Of a stretch of 64,000 bases of DNA, positions 40,978-52,012 are shown one piece after another; the stretch's first letter is position 1; every line of letters starts with the position of its first letter. The DNA comes from Euglena gracilis (Eukaryota; Euglenida; Euglenophyceae; Euglenales): assembly GCA_039621445.1 (NCBI GenBank), contig CP154954.1:17328589-17392588 (forward strand), written 5' to 3'. A program made the translations under genes and the position numbers. The notes beneath the pieces are model-generated. The model worked only from the letters and a program-made list of their open reading frames with translations, was not told where the DNA came from and made no database searches.

Positions 40978-41246
40978 ACTTATGAGGCAGCCTCCAACTA
41001 AAGGGACCCCCCCCGGGGGGCCTTTAATTGGATCAGGGGGAGGCAATTTTTTTTGTGTTATTGAAGGAATAGGGTTAGGGGTACGACTTAGGGTTAGGGT
41101 GAGGCCTAATTTACAGATTAGTGTACAAGTTAGGCCGAATTTGTAAACCTGACCTCACTCCATCAGTAACGCAAAAAAAAATTGCCGCCCCCCTGATCCA
41201 ACTAAAAGCCCCCCCGGGGGGTCCCTTTGGAGGCTGCCACTTATGA
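40978..41246. mobile_element. hAT-like MITE with 8-bp target duplication
   Basis: The element is 40986-41238 (253 bp). The ends GGCAGCCTCCAACTAAAGGG and, reverse-complemented, GGCAGCCTCCAAAGGGACCC are TIRs of ~68 bp that continue through CCTTTAATTGGATCAGGGGG. ACTTATGA lies directly on both sides (40978-40985 and 41239-41246). An 8-bp TSD is typical of hAT elements. The interior has TTAGGG-like repeats (GGGTTAGGGG, CTTAGGGTTAGGG) near 41068-41100 and no transposase. Confidence 0.85.
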
Positions 41247-41489
41247 CTAGGTGCATTACTGCTCCAGAGCAGACCACCAGCGGGAAGAAGTTATAGCTAA
41301 CCTTAAAATTTTCCGCCTCCCGGCCAGGAACCTTTCGCCACCCAATCCCGCGACTTTTCCATACATTTTTGCAACTTGACCTGGTTTACTTTGGCATTGA
41401 TCCCCGTCATTTTCGCCACATCTGGCCGTCACTCCCGGGACCCTTGGCAGTTGAAAATGGGGCACACCTTAAAGGCACTGGTGCTGCAA

Positions 41490-41690
41490 TTCATGGGGGG
41501 GGGACCCACTTCGGTTCTCCAAAAATGGTCAAAAATCGCGAAAATGCTAAAAATAGCACCCCTTTCAAAAATTTTCGGCGCCTTTGTGGCCGACAAGCAC
41601 ATCCCACCTCCCTCCCCCTGGGGGGGGGGGGGCTGGGCCAGACCCACCCTACCCCGCCGGCGGTCCAAGACTGTAATAATAACCCTGGCA
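41490..41690. repeat. Family B repeat copy
   Basis: AAAAATCGCGAAAATGC, AAAAATAGCACCCCTTTC, TTTTCGGCGCCTTTGTGGCC, ACATCCCACCTCC and G-run follow the same order as at 35501. The hairpin is mismatched here. Confidence 0.6.
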
Positions 41691-42460
41691 TTCAGCAAAT
41701 TGTGGTCACTCTCAACTAAGGTTGGACGACTGTTCGTTCAACCTCGTGAACGAATAAAACCGATTAATCTCCCCTATCCGACGAATAGTCGACTATTTTC
41801 ACCCTTCGAGTTTTCTCTGCTCCATTCCACTCTGTAAATAATACAACAAAAATGGTGAATAGATATATTTGTTAAATTATATACCAGGTCGTATAACATT
41901 CATCGTTTACATTAAAACCTATTTTCTGGGCCCGACGCCTGTCTTGTTTGATTTTAGACACCTGTCCAAAATGATGGATCTATACCTATACCTATTTTAC
42001 CTATTTTATTATAATACTACACCTAACGCCCGTTTCTTTCGCACTCCACACCGTATTTATTTGCACTTTTGGTCAATATTTTGCACCTTATCTCAAAAAT
42101 GTTTGCACCTGTTAAAAATTTGTTCGCACGTTATCTCAAAAATGTTTGCCACTTTATCTCAAAAATATTTGCCTACGTTCCGAAAATTTTTGCACACGGA
42201 TCGGGTGTTTTGCACTTTTGCCCTTAAGTCCGCGTCTTAGGTGCAGGGACTCAGGACAGGCTTTGCATCTAAGACATCTAATGAGGTCTGTGTCTTGAGA
42301 CGGAGACCATCCAAAGTGCTGCGTCTTGAATAATGATTTTGTTGGAACCCCCCAAAATCGACCAAAATGGGTCAGAAAGCGTTTGATTTTATTACCCATT
42401 TTACTATATTCATTAACTAAGAATTATTTCATACAAAAATCGACTGCCACTGGGGTGAAA
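41691..42460. other. A/T-rich interval without assigned gene
   Basis: Contains ATCTCAAAAATGTTTGC repeated at ~42089, ~42134 and ~42157. A plus frame of 123 codons (41869-42240) is A/T-rich and unrecognised. Confidence 0.4.
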
Positions 42461-42725
42461 GGGTGCATGCCCCTAGCAGGCACAACCCCGGGGGGGGGGG
42501 TCCGGGGGGCCCAGAAAATTTTCATTGAAAATGGTCTTTTTCGGGCCCCCGGCGCCTTTGGCACCAGACCCCCCAAAAACCCGACCCCCCCCCCCCCCCG
42601 GCGGGGGGGGTGCGGGGGGGGGGCGGTTGGGGGCCCGCCCCTCCGTGGGGTTGGCTCCCGCCTGTAGGAAAAAAAAGCCTGCCCCCCACAAAGTGTCCCC
42701 CCCCCCCGGCCACTTTGAGGGGGAG
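42461..42725 (-). repeat. Family D repeat copy
   Basis: GCATGCCCCTAGCAGGCACAACCCC, GTCCGGGGGGCCCAGAAAATTTTCATTGAAAATGG, CCCCGGCGCCTTTGGCACC and C/G runs. It is the inverse of 57420-57560, where the same parts occur in opposite order. Confidence 0.6.
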
Positions 42726-42859
42726 TGAGGGTATATGTGCACTTTTCTTTTCTTTTTGAGGACTGTCTTGAAACCCATTTATTTGGAACGGCGCCCATGC
42801 TAGAACCTGTTAATGTCAGTCGATTTGCAAGACAGGCGCCGGGCCCTGGAAATAGGGTT

Positions 42860-43021
42860 TAAGTTTTTTATTTAATAATTTTCATACATTAATGAAAATA
42901 GAATACCATACATTATTATTAGGACCAATTCTATGGTCTTTTTTATTACATATGAATTGTTAAGTTTTGTTACATATATATACATAGATATATTTATATA
43001 TTTATAAAATACACACACATA
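42860..43021. repeat. AT-rich tract
   Basis: TATATATACATAGATATATTTATATAT and similar; no gene. It ends at a TIR element. Confidence 0.7.
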
Positions 43022-43880
43022 TATGGGGGAGCACACGGCTGGCCGACGGCTGGCCGACGGCGTGACGGAAGCCGAGTCATTTGTTCATCTGAATGAGGGT
43101 AGCAAATGCCTAATTTGGTGTGCCAATTTGGAAATTTGAGAGGCAAATTCCTAATTTAGTGTGCCAACTCCTAATTTTGAGGTGCAAATTCCTGATTTTA
43201 CGTCAAAATTCCTAATTTTGAGTGGCAAATGCCTCATTTCGGATGTAAAAACACTGAAATTTGAGTGGTAAGCGCTATTTTGGGTTGGCAAATGCCTGAT
43301 TTTAGGTGTAAAATCCAATTTTCAGTGGAAAATTGGGTGGCATGAGTGGAAATGCACATCTCGGGGTGAAAATCAGTTGCAGCGGCTAATGCCTAAAGCA
43401 ACATGCTTCATGTTGGGTTCAGGTGCCAAATCTTAATTTCGGATGTTCATTTTGAATTATCTTTCAAATTCTACAAGAGGGGCTACCTTGGGCAAGGCAA
43501 TTTTTAGTCACTTGAAACCAATTCACACAAAATTTGAGCCTTTTGTCAGTTCGTTGAAAATGGGACACCAGTTGAGCAATTTTTAGTTATTCAAATACCT
43601 AATTTGCAGACGAAAATCCTTCACAGTGACTATAGAATGACCCAAAAATAGGCCGAAATGGTCAGAATTGGCCAAAAAGAGTCCAAAATTAGCAAACTTG
43701 ACAAAAGTTAGCGAAAAATGACTTAAAATGGGCAAAAATGCAGCCTCTACTAATGATGAACATGACCTTGAAGGGAGATTGACGGCGAAATTGCTTCTTC
43801 ATTGCAAGGCTGTGGCTCGGGACATTTTCCTGTGAGTCACACGGCTGGCCGACGGCTGGCCGACGGCGTGCTCCCCCTAT
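43022..43880. mobile_element. TIR element with direct 31-bp subterminal repeats
   Basis: Outer ends ATATGGGGGAGCAC and GTGCTCCCCCTAT are inverted. Just inside each end the same block (ACGGCTGGCCGACGG, GCTGGCCGACGGCGTG) appears in direct orientation. The interior from 43090 to 43340 is a degenerate ~22-bp tandem (GGCAAATTCCTAATTTTGAG-like). No transposase. TSD not clear because the flanks are AT-rich. Confidence 0.6.
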
Positions 43881-43897
43881 GTAATATTTTTTTGGCA

Positions 43898-43950
43898 ACC
43901 TCCAACTAAAAGGCCCCCCCAGGGGGCCCTTTTAGTTGGAGGTTGCCATA
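43898..43950. repeat. Perfect palindrome, solo hAT-like termini
   Basis: GGCAACCTCCAACTAAAAGG and its complement CCTTTTAGTTGGAGGTTGCC flank a C/G core. The arms match the TIR of the MITE at 40986 (GGCAGCCTCCAACTAAA), so this looks like two termini joined with the interior lost. Confidence 0.75.
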
Positions 43951-43959
43951 GGCTGCATA

Positions 43960-44425
43960 GGCTGCATGTATATATATATATATATTATATATATTATATA
44001 TATTAATATATATAAGTGAAGTAATGATCGATTAAAATAGATTATCTTATCAAATAATATATTTTATGTGTATCAATACCTTTGTATTAGTGGGTCTAAA
44101 TCTATTAATCTACTATTATACTTATTTCTATTTATAGATATTTACTTCTATTATATCTGTACAACCTCTATAAAACTATTATATCTGTACCAACTTCTAT
44201 AAAATATTAATCGATACAATAATTATGTACCAGCTAATCCTATAGGTATTGATACAGTGGACCTAATCCAATACATGCTTTATTTGGGCTTCGGGTAGAG
44301 GTTTTAGAGGTAATATATAAAAGGTAAATCTGACATGTGTAGCAATTATAATATATATATATATATGTAATATTGTTAAAATTAAAACATCTTCAAAAAA
44401 CAAGAACTAAAAAAAACTTTTAAAA
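43960..44425. repeat. AT-rich tract
   Basis: TATATATATATATTATATATATTA and related. CTATTATATCTGTACMAMCTYC is repeated at ~44148 and ~44178. No gene. Confidence 0.7.
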
Positions 44426-45800
44426 AAAAAATATTAAAAAATCCCTTGTGGCAGCCATTTTTTTGCATGTAATTTGGCTTCTGTGCACCCAAGAATGACC
44501 CCTGAATGTTGTGCACCAGTCCAATTTTGTAAGAGGCAAATTTGTTCACGACTATTCTTTTTGGGCATGAACAATTAATCCTGTTCAGGGGTCCCGAACG
44601 AATAATCGATCAATCATCAAAACATTGACCTGGGTATGGTACGGCAACTTCCTGCAACTGTAGTCAGCCCTGCTTCACTTCATTCATTTCAGTTTACCAG
44701 TCATTGATTTCGATGCTTGAGCCCTGGAAAGGTCGTTGTTGGCCGGCCCTTCGGCCTGAGGGCGGGCATTCCTTAGTCAAAAAAACCCTGACCCATAATT
44801 GGATTTGGAAAAGTCCAGCCCCCGGAAAGACAGGAAAGCCAGCGGCACCGAAACGCCGCTTTCAGAAAGTGGTGGCGAACGCCGGTTCTGTCGTGAACCC
44901 GGCGTTCCGTCCCAGACACCGGCTTCACGACAGAACCACGCCTCCCTTCTTGATATAGAGGTTCCATTGCGTCAAAAAAAAGCTGCCGCATTGGATTAAA
45001 ATGCTGATGGTGTTTTCCCAGGCATGCAAAAGATGTAACACAAGGGATACTTCTATTTTGGGGCCCTCAGACAGCAAAAAAAAAAAATCATTGGATTGCC
45101 TAAAATCAATGGATTTGCCAAAACTCCCAAAAATTCTGGCGCCTTTGTCGGTTTTTGGCCCATCTGGAGCCAAAACCAGTCAGTCACGCCAAAAAAAAGG
45201 CAGTCAGTCACCCTGGGTCGGAACTTGAAACAAGCCTGTCCTTCACAACATCACTGCCTTGGTTGATGACAATGGTCACCTGATGTGCGTTGGACCCGTC
45301 CTCCACAGGCGAAAAGCTGACTCCCAGCCCAATGAAGTTGGACGTAAATCCAAAGTTGTCACCTGCTACGAAAAATGGGTTCCCTGTTGCCAGGGCTTGG
45401 GATGAAAATCAAATAAACCGCCATCACTAGCAGACAAAAAAGCACCTCAGTCTCCCAAGTTGTTCAAATGTTCAAATCAAACCCTGTTTGTCACCCACAA
45501 TGAAAACACACCACTTGTCGAAGGTGCATCACCACTGATCCCACACCATGTGTTGCATTTTCAGCAGGACTGGGCTACCATGGTGTTTGGGTTTGCATTT
45601 GGGGGGGGGGGGGCTTAATTAATTTGAGGAACAAAAAAGTACAGTGTCACCCAATCTCTCACAGCACAACCTAAAATTGACCAAAAATTGGCTGGTGGAG
45701 GGAGGTGGAAGTGGAATTACCATTCTGAAGCTGCTTTTTTTTAACCTACCACAGGGGAGCCCCTTCGGGATTTCGGCCTAGCTCAGGAACTTTCCTCAGA
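44426..45800. other. Unassigned interval
   Basis: Includes a GCCGGTTCTGTCGTGAACCCGGC palindromic stretch at ~44880-44905 with CTTCACGACAGAACC following, and CCAGTCAGTCACGCC / GGCAGTCAGTCACCC of family C at 45174-45222. Poly-G at 45601-45612. No supported gene. Confidence 0.4.
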
Positions 45801-46860
45801 AAACAGGCCATTTTCCTTGAAAACGGGCCTTTTTGAGCCTTCCAGCGCCAAAGGCACCGGAGTGCCAAGTGTCCTACCCTACCAGGCACCCCCCCCCCCC
45901 GGGGTGGGGTCGGCACCCGACTTGAGAGGGCATGGTAGGATAACCGAAAGGGGGGTCTGCAAAAGACAACAGACGGGGGGGGTTGGGGTCACAGGGGGGC
46001 TCGCGGGCGGGGGGGAACAGGTTTTATATCATGGGGGTTGGGGACGCGGGGGACGCGGGGGCACCACCATTCTGGGTACCGTGATCTGGCTCATTGTGGG
46101 AAGTTGGTGATGGATTTTTTGGTGGTCACCAGTGATTAGTCGCCAGCGAATGGTCGCCAGCAACTGTTGGTGACAACAAATTGACCCCCAAATGTGGGTT
46201 TTCAAAGGCATTTGGGTGGGTCGAGCCATTTTCCTCCATGAAACGCATGGTCCTCAATGGTCGGCAGTAACATCTAAATGGGAAGAAATTTTCATCTATA
46301 TTGGCATTGCACACAACCATCCATCTTCCTTGAAGAAGTGTTCCCAACTCCGGGACTCCTCCAGACCCCCAATTAGCCCATTGGAGGCCGCTCGGGGGGG
46401 GTCCGACCCCCCCCTCCCCCCCACCCTGCGCAGCCGCCCGCGCGGCCGCTCGCCCCCCCCCCCTGGACCCCCCCCTCCCCACTGTGCCTAGCATAGCCAA
46501 GAAAAAAAATTTTGTGAAAAAATCGCGAGTTTTTTGAGGCCCAAAAATGACCAAAAGTGACCATTTTCGGACATAAAATGGAAAATTTGGGGGCCGCGCG
46601 TTCTGCGCGCGGCCAAAAAAAGCATTTTTTTTGGGTCAAAAATGCCCAAAAATGGCAAAAAATGACCACTTTTTGGACTCGAAAATCCCCAATTTCAGGA
46701 CGCGTCCTGCCTGCGCGGCCGCCCTAGGACCCCCCTCCCCCCCCCCTCCCCCCCGCCACATCTTCCAATCAGACGAACCCAGATCATCTGTACCGCTCAC
46801 CCCCCCCCCTCAGTCCCCCCCCCTCCCCGCTTTGCCTGGCCTCCATTAGGGGTGGGGGGA
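45801..46860. repeat. G/C-run repeats with GCGC hairpin
   Basis: Poly-C/poly-G blocks at 45889-45905, 46397-46420, 46457-46485 and 46730-46755. GGCCGCGCG-TTC-TGCGCGCGGCC at ~46592-46614 is a strong form of the recurrent hairpin. The minus frame of 142 codons crosses these blocks. No gene called. Confidence 0.5.
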
Positions 46861-46984
46861 CAACTGGGTGGGGGAGGGAGTTTTTTCCAGCGAATTTTAA
46901 AATTTTTGAAACGGACGTTTTTGGAGGTTTCCTGAGCCCTTCGCGACCTTGCAGAAATTGGCCAGTCAAAAAGGTCTAAAAATC

Positions 46985-47320
46985 CCTGTGTGGTTAAGTT
47001 CGGACCTCGACAGGGGGGTTCTGCTGTAGGGTTCTGCTGTTCCCGGTGCCTGGGCTTCCCAACAAAACTTTGTTAGTCCAGACCCCGGACCCCTCAAACT
47101 CGCGGTCAGGTTGAGTTCGCAACTTGACAGGGGGTCCCGCAGGACCCCCACCCCCTGTGCCTGGGCTCCATGGGGGGGGTCGCTCTCCCAACGCCCCGTT
47201 TTTGGCCTGAAACCCATGAACTTTGGGTTGTTTTAAGCCCATGTACCCCCTCCCTGGATTTTGGACAAAGCCCGTGGACCCCTACACAGGACTCAGGACA
47301 AAGCCCGTGTACCCCCCACC
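46985..47320. repeat. Two short tandem duplications
   Basis: GTTAAGTTCGGACCTCGACAGG ... GTGCCTGGGCTTCC (46993) and GGTTGAGTTCGCAACTTGACAGG ... GTGCCTGGGCTCC (47109), period ~115 bp. Then GGACAAAGCCCGTGKACCCC at ~47265 and ~47297. Confidence 0.55.
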
Positions 47321-47847
47321 AATTTTGATATAGGGTCAAAAACAGCGAAAAAAACCGAAAACTTTTCTGTTGCCCAAAACGGATCTCTTAACATTTCAGG
47401 AATAACTGTAAGTTCCCGTAAATTGCAGGTGCTTAATTTGTAAATCATAAATTATGCGAAATTTGCAATGCTCATATTGGCCGTCCATTACATGCAACTC
47501 TCATAAAGAGTCAGTACTTTTCAAAACCTGGTCAAATAGAGAGGGGGTGAGGGTAACAAATTGTCCTCCACAAGCGATTAACCATTTTTCGATCAACCAT
47601 CCTACCTTTTTCTCCCGCAGAACTTGCCACAAAATCTTTTGTGGTTTGCTTGACTGCGACATTCCTATGAAGTGATTTTTTGTCATTTTTGGAAGCCCGA
47701 ATTGGGTTCAGACTGGAGACGGGGGTCGTCTGAGGGGCGTCGCAGAAGGGGTGTCTCTTTGGAGGTTCGGATGGGGTAAGAATGGCTTTTGATGAGGGGT
47801 GGGGGTGGGTTTGAAAAACTTGCCCCAATGACAAGGCCACACATGAC

Positions 47848-48107
47848 CTTATTCTCGAAATAATCGTCACCTCAGTGGTGTTGAGGTTGTGCTGGGACCA
47901 CAACCACCCTGGAGACTGCGAAGTTTTGGATGTGAGACGAATGAATCGTCGATGTACTTTTGCTCCTCCGCCAAAGTTCCAGCCATGAATGAGCCGCATG
48001 CCATCATCATCCAATTCATCAAAAGGTGGCGACAGCGAAAGAGAAGCGGAATGCGAAGAACTTGAAACAAGAATGAATGCAAAGGAAACCAAAAAGCACA
48101 AGCACAT
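47848..48107 (-). CDS. L-type lectin cargo receptor, first exon
   Basis: Read on the minus strand from ATG 48105-48107: MCLCFLVSFAFILVSSSSHS is a signal peptide, then FDELDDDGMRL, then HGWNFGGGAKVHRRFIRLTS and SPGWLWSQHNLNTTEVTIIS. W-x-F-x-G-x-A-x-V...IRLT...G-x-LWS is the start of the L-type lectin fold of ERGIC-53/VIP36 proteins, which carry glycoproteins between ER and Golgi (family knowledge). It ends at AATAAG|GTCATG, a possible donor. An upstream in-frame ATG at 48140 would lengthen the N terminus by 11 residues. The next exon with the carbohydrate-binding Asp/Asn is not found in the window, although about 47 kb lie downstream on this strand, so the gene may be broken or its introns long. 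Confidence 0.55.
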
Positions 48108-48890
48108 CACTGCTCCTGTGGGAAAAAAATTGATGAACATGAGCGGATAGGACTGTTTTAACCAGACCGTGTCCAGTACAGGGATATGTCTGTATGAATA
48201 TGAATGATGAACATGTGGTGATGAAAAATTTGAACGGGCGTCGCGGAACACAAGTAAGCAACACCAAAATGCGGACCAGGTATTCCTAATTCATGGTTGT
48301 CACGTAGAACCCCACTGAGTCCGCAAGGGACGACGTGGAATGTACATTTCAAATGTGCGCCGGAGCACCATGTACATGAGCGTTGCACGCGGGTTATATA
48401 TTTCGCACTTGGCCTTCTGCCACTTGGCACTCAGAAGAAAGATTTTGGAATCAAAAAAGGTTGTCTGCCGACTCGAACCGAGCGTGCCGAACCGTGATTT
48501 CAGGCGACTTGCTGGACAGTGTGACCTTGACAAGGAGTGGACGGCAATTGTTTTGTGAAACTGAATGAGGAATTTCGACTTTGCAGTCTCGACATCACAC
48601 ATCTGGGTCAGATTGCTCCTCAGATCGCCTCCCTCTGGGTTAAATAAACCTTAACAGGCTTTTGATTGATACCCCTGACGATATGACTTGGTGAGGACAG
48701 TGGGCTTTTTTTTTGGTGCCGACCCCGGGGCAGCAAAGCATAGCACCCCTGCCGACCGTCCCCGGGGGGTGGGTTTCGGGGGTGGGTTGGGCAGCCACCC
48801 CTGTCCAGCGACCACTCCCATTTTCTTTACCCTTTTGGAAAGGGTAAAGAACCACTCGACCTTGGGTACCCTGGCAGGCACCCTTTAGCA
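48108..48890. other. Interval upstream of the lectin exon
   Basis: Low in homopolymers. It would hold the promoter and 5' UTR of the minus-strand lectin exon if that gene is real. No motif can be assigned with confidence. Confidence 0.3.
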
Positions 48891-49115
48891 CCCCCACCCC
48901 CCCCCCTCACCCACCACCCCGGCTGTTTGGCCGATTCCCGTTCTGCCCTGCCCCCCCCCCCCCGGGGGGGGGCGCAGACAAAATACGTGAAATCTGTGAA
49001 AATGCTGTGGTGGGTGGGTGGGTGGGGGGGGGTCGCCCCACCTCCAGTGGGGGGGGGGTCAACCACTCACCCCACCAGGCCTTCCCATTCTGCCCTGCCG
49101 GGAGGCGGTTAAAAA
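48890..49115. repeat. Family L repeat copy (two half units)
   Basis: GATTCCCGTTCTGCCCTGCCC, poly-C/poly-G, AAATGCTGTGGTGGGTGGG, GGGGGGGTCAACC, then CCTTCCCATTCTGCCCTGCCGG. Matches 38300-38450 inverted. Confidence 0.6.
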
Positions 49116-49520
49116 TGCACTGTTTCTGGTGCCCGACATTACCCGCCCCCCAAACAACCTGTCGGGGCTGCTCCTGGCAGTGGGAATGACTTGGCGATCA
49201 GGGCACTTTTTGTCTAGGATTCTTGGAACAAAGAGAGAAAAGGGATTTTTTTTTTGGTTGGTTCCAGCCGCTCTCATTCCCGTCAAACTCCGGACCGACA
49301 CAACCAAACCAACACAAAAATGGATGTTGGGGAGGTGCAAATTTCTACACATATTTCGTGGATATTCCCCTTTACTCAGCCTGAGAAAGAGAGATATCCA
49401 CAAAATATCTACAATAGTGAATTAGGGGTCCGATCGCCTGCCCTGTATTTCGCTGGGATGCATCACGCAAGGAAAACGCACAAGTTTTTGGTTTTTTAGG
49501 GGGTCTCCCACATTCTGATG
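49116..49520. other. Unassigned interval
   Basis: No gene recognised. A plus frame 49018-49425 begins in family L and is not supported. Confidence 0.3.
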
Positions 49521-49524
49521 CGAA

Positions 49525-49655
49525 AACTGTGCCAGAACGCCGGTTTGGGCGTGAAGCCGTGGCTCAGAACGCCGGTTTGGGCCGCCCGAACCGGCGTTCT
49601 GGACACATTTGTTGAAACCGTGGATTTGGGGCTCTGGCTTCACACCCAAACCAGC
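49525..49655. repeat. AACGCCGGTTTGGG repeats and palindrome
   Basis: AGAACGCCGGTTTGGGC occurs twice in direct orientation (49536 and 49567) and once inverted (CGAACCGGCGTTCT at ~49588); a further ACCAGCGTTC follows at ~49650. Related to the GCCGGTTCTG palindrome at 44880. Confidence 0.55.
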
Positions 49656-49831
49656 GTTCAAGGAATCAGGGCCAATTTCGCCCTAAATACCCATTTTTGG
49701 GGCATTTTTGAGCTCCCCCCCCCCCGGCCCCCCCCCCTGGGGGGGTCCTCAAGGAATCCCCTGGCGGGGCAATCATCCGGGTAATCCAGGAGGGATGTGT
49801 CCCACTCTTACCGTGCTCCCCCACAGGCCTC

Positions 49832-50021
49832 AACCCTGCTGCCCTCCCCACGATGATGCACCCCATCAGCCCCCTGCGCTTCATGCTGGGCGTGATGACC
49901 GTCGGTCCCCTCTCCTTCATGGGCCTCGTCTGCGGGCTGTACAACGCCGAGGAGGCGTACCACACCCCGGCCTGGCGCCAGAGCCGCCGCGTCGTGCACA
50001 GGGCAGGGTCCCCCCTCTCGT
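49832..50021 (+). CDS. Membrane-protein exon, duplicated (copy 1)
   Basis: Follows GTGCTCCCCCACAG. The frame reads GLNPAALPTMMHPISPLRF, MLGVMTVGPLSFMGLVCGLY and NAEEAYHTPAWRQSRRVVHR. The hydrophobic FMLGVMTVGPLSFMGLVCGLY stretch could be a membrane segment, followed by a charged tail. Almost all codons end in C or G. A second copy at 62866 differs at only a few bases. No family recognised. A GGCAGG|GTCCCC...CCCCAG|TGCC pair could mark a 24-nt intron, but copy 2 lacks the GT. Confidence 0.55.
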
Positions 50022-50294
50022 GTATCCCCAGTGCCGTGCTCAGCAGAACTTTGAGGCTCGTGGCAGCCAGGGTTTATCTATATCTATATCTACATACCCT
50101 CACCCCCCCCTCAAAGTGGCCACCCTCCAAACACCGTGGGATCCCAAAATTTTCTCTTTTTTCTTTTGTTGGACTTTGCCAAATTCCGACGATCGCGAGC
50201 GCATCTCTGGCTGTGTTAATTGTTCAGGTGCAAACTCACCCCTCAATCGCTTATCATCAGACGACTGGTGATCACCACCAAATTCAGCCATGCT

Positions 50295-50600
50295 GCACAG
50301 TACTCCACCCCCCCCCTTTATCCCCTTTATTGTTCCATCGACCTGCCCCCGGGAGGCCTATCGGACAATAAGGGGGGGGGGCAAAAAGACCGTACACCCC
50401 CCCCCCCCTTTATTGTCCCCCCCCTTTATTGTCCCTGGGCCCCGGCCGACGGGGGTTTTTTTTGGCCCGGCCAATGAAATTCCTTTGGTACCCCTTTATT
50501 GTCCCCCCCCCTTTATTGTGCGGTCGGGCCTCCTGGGGGCAGGTCGGTGGGACAGTAAAAGGGGCGGGGGTCGCAGTTGGACGGGCCAAAAAACCCCCCG
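50295..50600. mobile_element. Family J repeat (TTATTGTCCC ends)
   Basis: TTTATTGTTCCATCGACCTGCCCCC...GGACAATAAGGGGG on the left and CCCCCTTTATTGTGCGGTCGGGCC...GGGGCAGGTCGGTGGGACAGTAAAAGG on the right are inverted halves, with CCCGGCCGACGGGGGTTTTTTTTGGCC between them. A second, interrupted copy occupies 52047-52582. Confidence 0.6.
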
Positions 50601-51195
50601 TCGGACGGGGCCTAGGGACAAGAAGGGGGGGGGGGATTAAGGGGGGGGGGGTGGTATTTCCTGTCACAGGCAAAAGCCTAATTTGACCCGGACCCGGAAC
50701 GGAAGGTCGTCGATTTGAAGAGAAAACTTTCTGGGGGTGGTTCGGGACGCGGGGGGGGGGGGGGAGGGACGCGGGGGGGGGGGGGACTGTGGCCCAACCA
50801 CCCCCACACATTTTCTTGGGCATCACCCAAATTTGTATGGATTTTTCCTTTGGTCAACCAAAAAATGTGCCCGGCCAAAATCCGGGACGCGGGGGGGACG
50901 CGGGGGGAACACCCCCTCTGTATGGTTCATTCCAAGGTTGGTTTTTTTTAATCTCTGGAGCATTCATTTTTTTTGCTTTTTTTTGGGTTAAAAACGTGTT
51001 CAGCCCGCCAAATGCCTGCCCTGAAATTTGTGGTCATGAACACGTTTTCCATTAGGGCATCTGTGGCAATGACACGTTTTCCATTTAGGCATCTGTGGCA
51101 ATTAAAAAAAAATCGCTGTCATGAAAATGTGGCGAGAGGTTGAGAGGCCGGGTGGTCCTCAAGGGGGGCACTCTACAACACAAGAAACGGCCAGA
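50601..51195. other. G-run interval without gene
   Basis: Long G-runs at 50626-50651, 50749-50785 and 50890-50910 (GGGACGCGGGGG repeated). GACACGTTTTCCATTWRGGCATCTG is duplicated at ~51040 and ~51069. Confidence 0.45.
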
Positions 51196-51197
51196 GG

Positions 51198-51503
51198 TTG
51201 CCTTTGAGCAATACAACAGGGAGTGTTAGACGTCATGGAAGACAACATGCTTCACACAAAAAAGAGCCATATTTTGGTGGCCGCCGCAAATCTTGGCATG
51301 AGAATGGTATGCCAAACTGCAGCCGTCACACACCACTTTCCTCAGCTCCACACAATTTGGATTTTTGGGAAGAAGAAGGAAGAAGAGGAGGGGCAGTGGG
51401 ACTCTGGCGGCAAGCCATCGAGGAAGCGGAGACCACCGCCAGGATCCGCACCAATGAAACCCACCTGGCAGCCGCCCCCATCGCTATGTGCAGGGTGTTA
51501 AGT
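51198..51503 (+). CDS. Open frame, possible exon
   Basis: The frame from ATG 51198 contains LWRQAIEEAETTARIRTN then ETHLAAAPIAMCR before a GTGTTAAG donor-like site. The last 100 bp have exon-like GC3 bias. The first half is less convincing. No family recognised. Confidence 0.25.
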
Positions 51504-52012
51504 GAGCTGTGGTTTTGCGGGGGGGGGGGACTGAGGGGGGGGGGTTAGGGACATTAAAAAAAACTTGGTGAATGTTGTGACCAATTCTTCAAAAAAAGCT
51601 CGCAAAAACGCCTTTCTTCGTCGCAAAAAAATTCTGGCACTTTCTTCCACTTTCTTTTCTTTTTTTGCGCAGGGGGAGAGGGGCATAGACCCCTCATTTA
51701 ATACCCTGGCCATGTGAGGCAGGCATGGCCCCCATCCAAGGTATCTCCACAGCTGTGCTGGGATTCTCTCAATCCAAGCTCCAAGCTTTTGTTTGTGCTT
51801 AAATTGTCCAGACATTGTCTTCTTCGATGGCTTTCAGTGATTTGGTACCAGCGTTTACCAAATTATCCTGTTATTGTTTTTATCCTGTTATTTAAATGCA
51901 TACAGGGGGCAGGTGGCAACCTCGAGCATTGTTTGCTTGTTTATTAAATGTCTACAGCAATTTCCTGCCCCCGCCCCCACGTCCAGCTATTGCTTTCAAA
52001 AACAGCCCAGTT
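51504..52012. other. Unassigned interval
   Basis: G-run at 51518-51542, A-runs, and T-rich sequence to 51960. No supported frame. Confidence 0.35.

Noticed and set aside
47532-48251. Whole 239-codon minus frame as one protein
   Set aside because: Only the central part resembles an L-type lectin N terminus with signal peptide. The rest is upstream UTR-like and intron-like sequence after a donor site.
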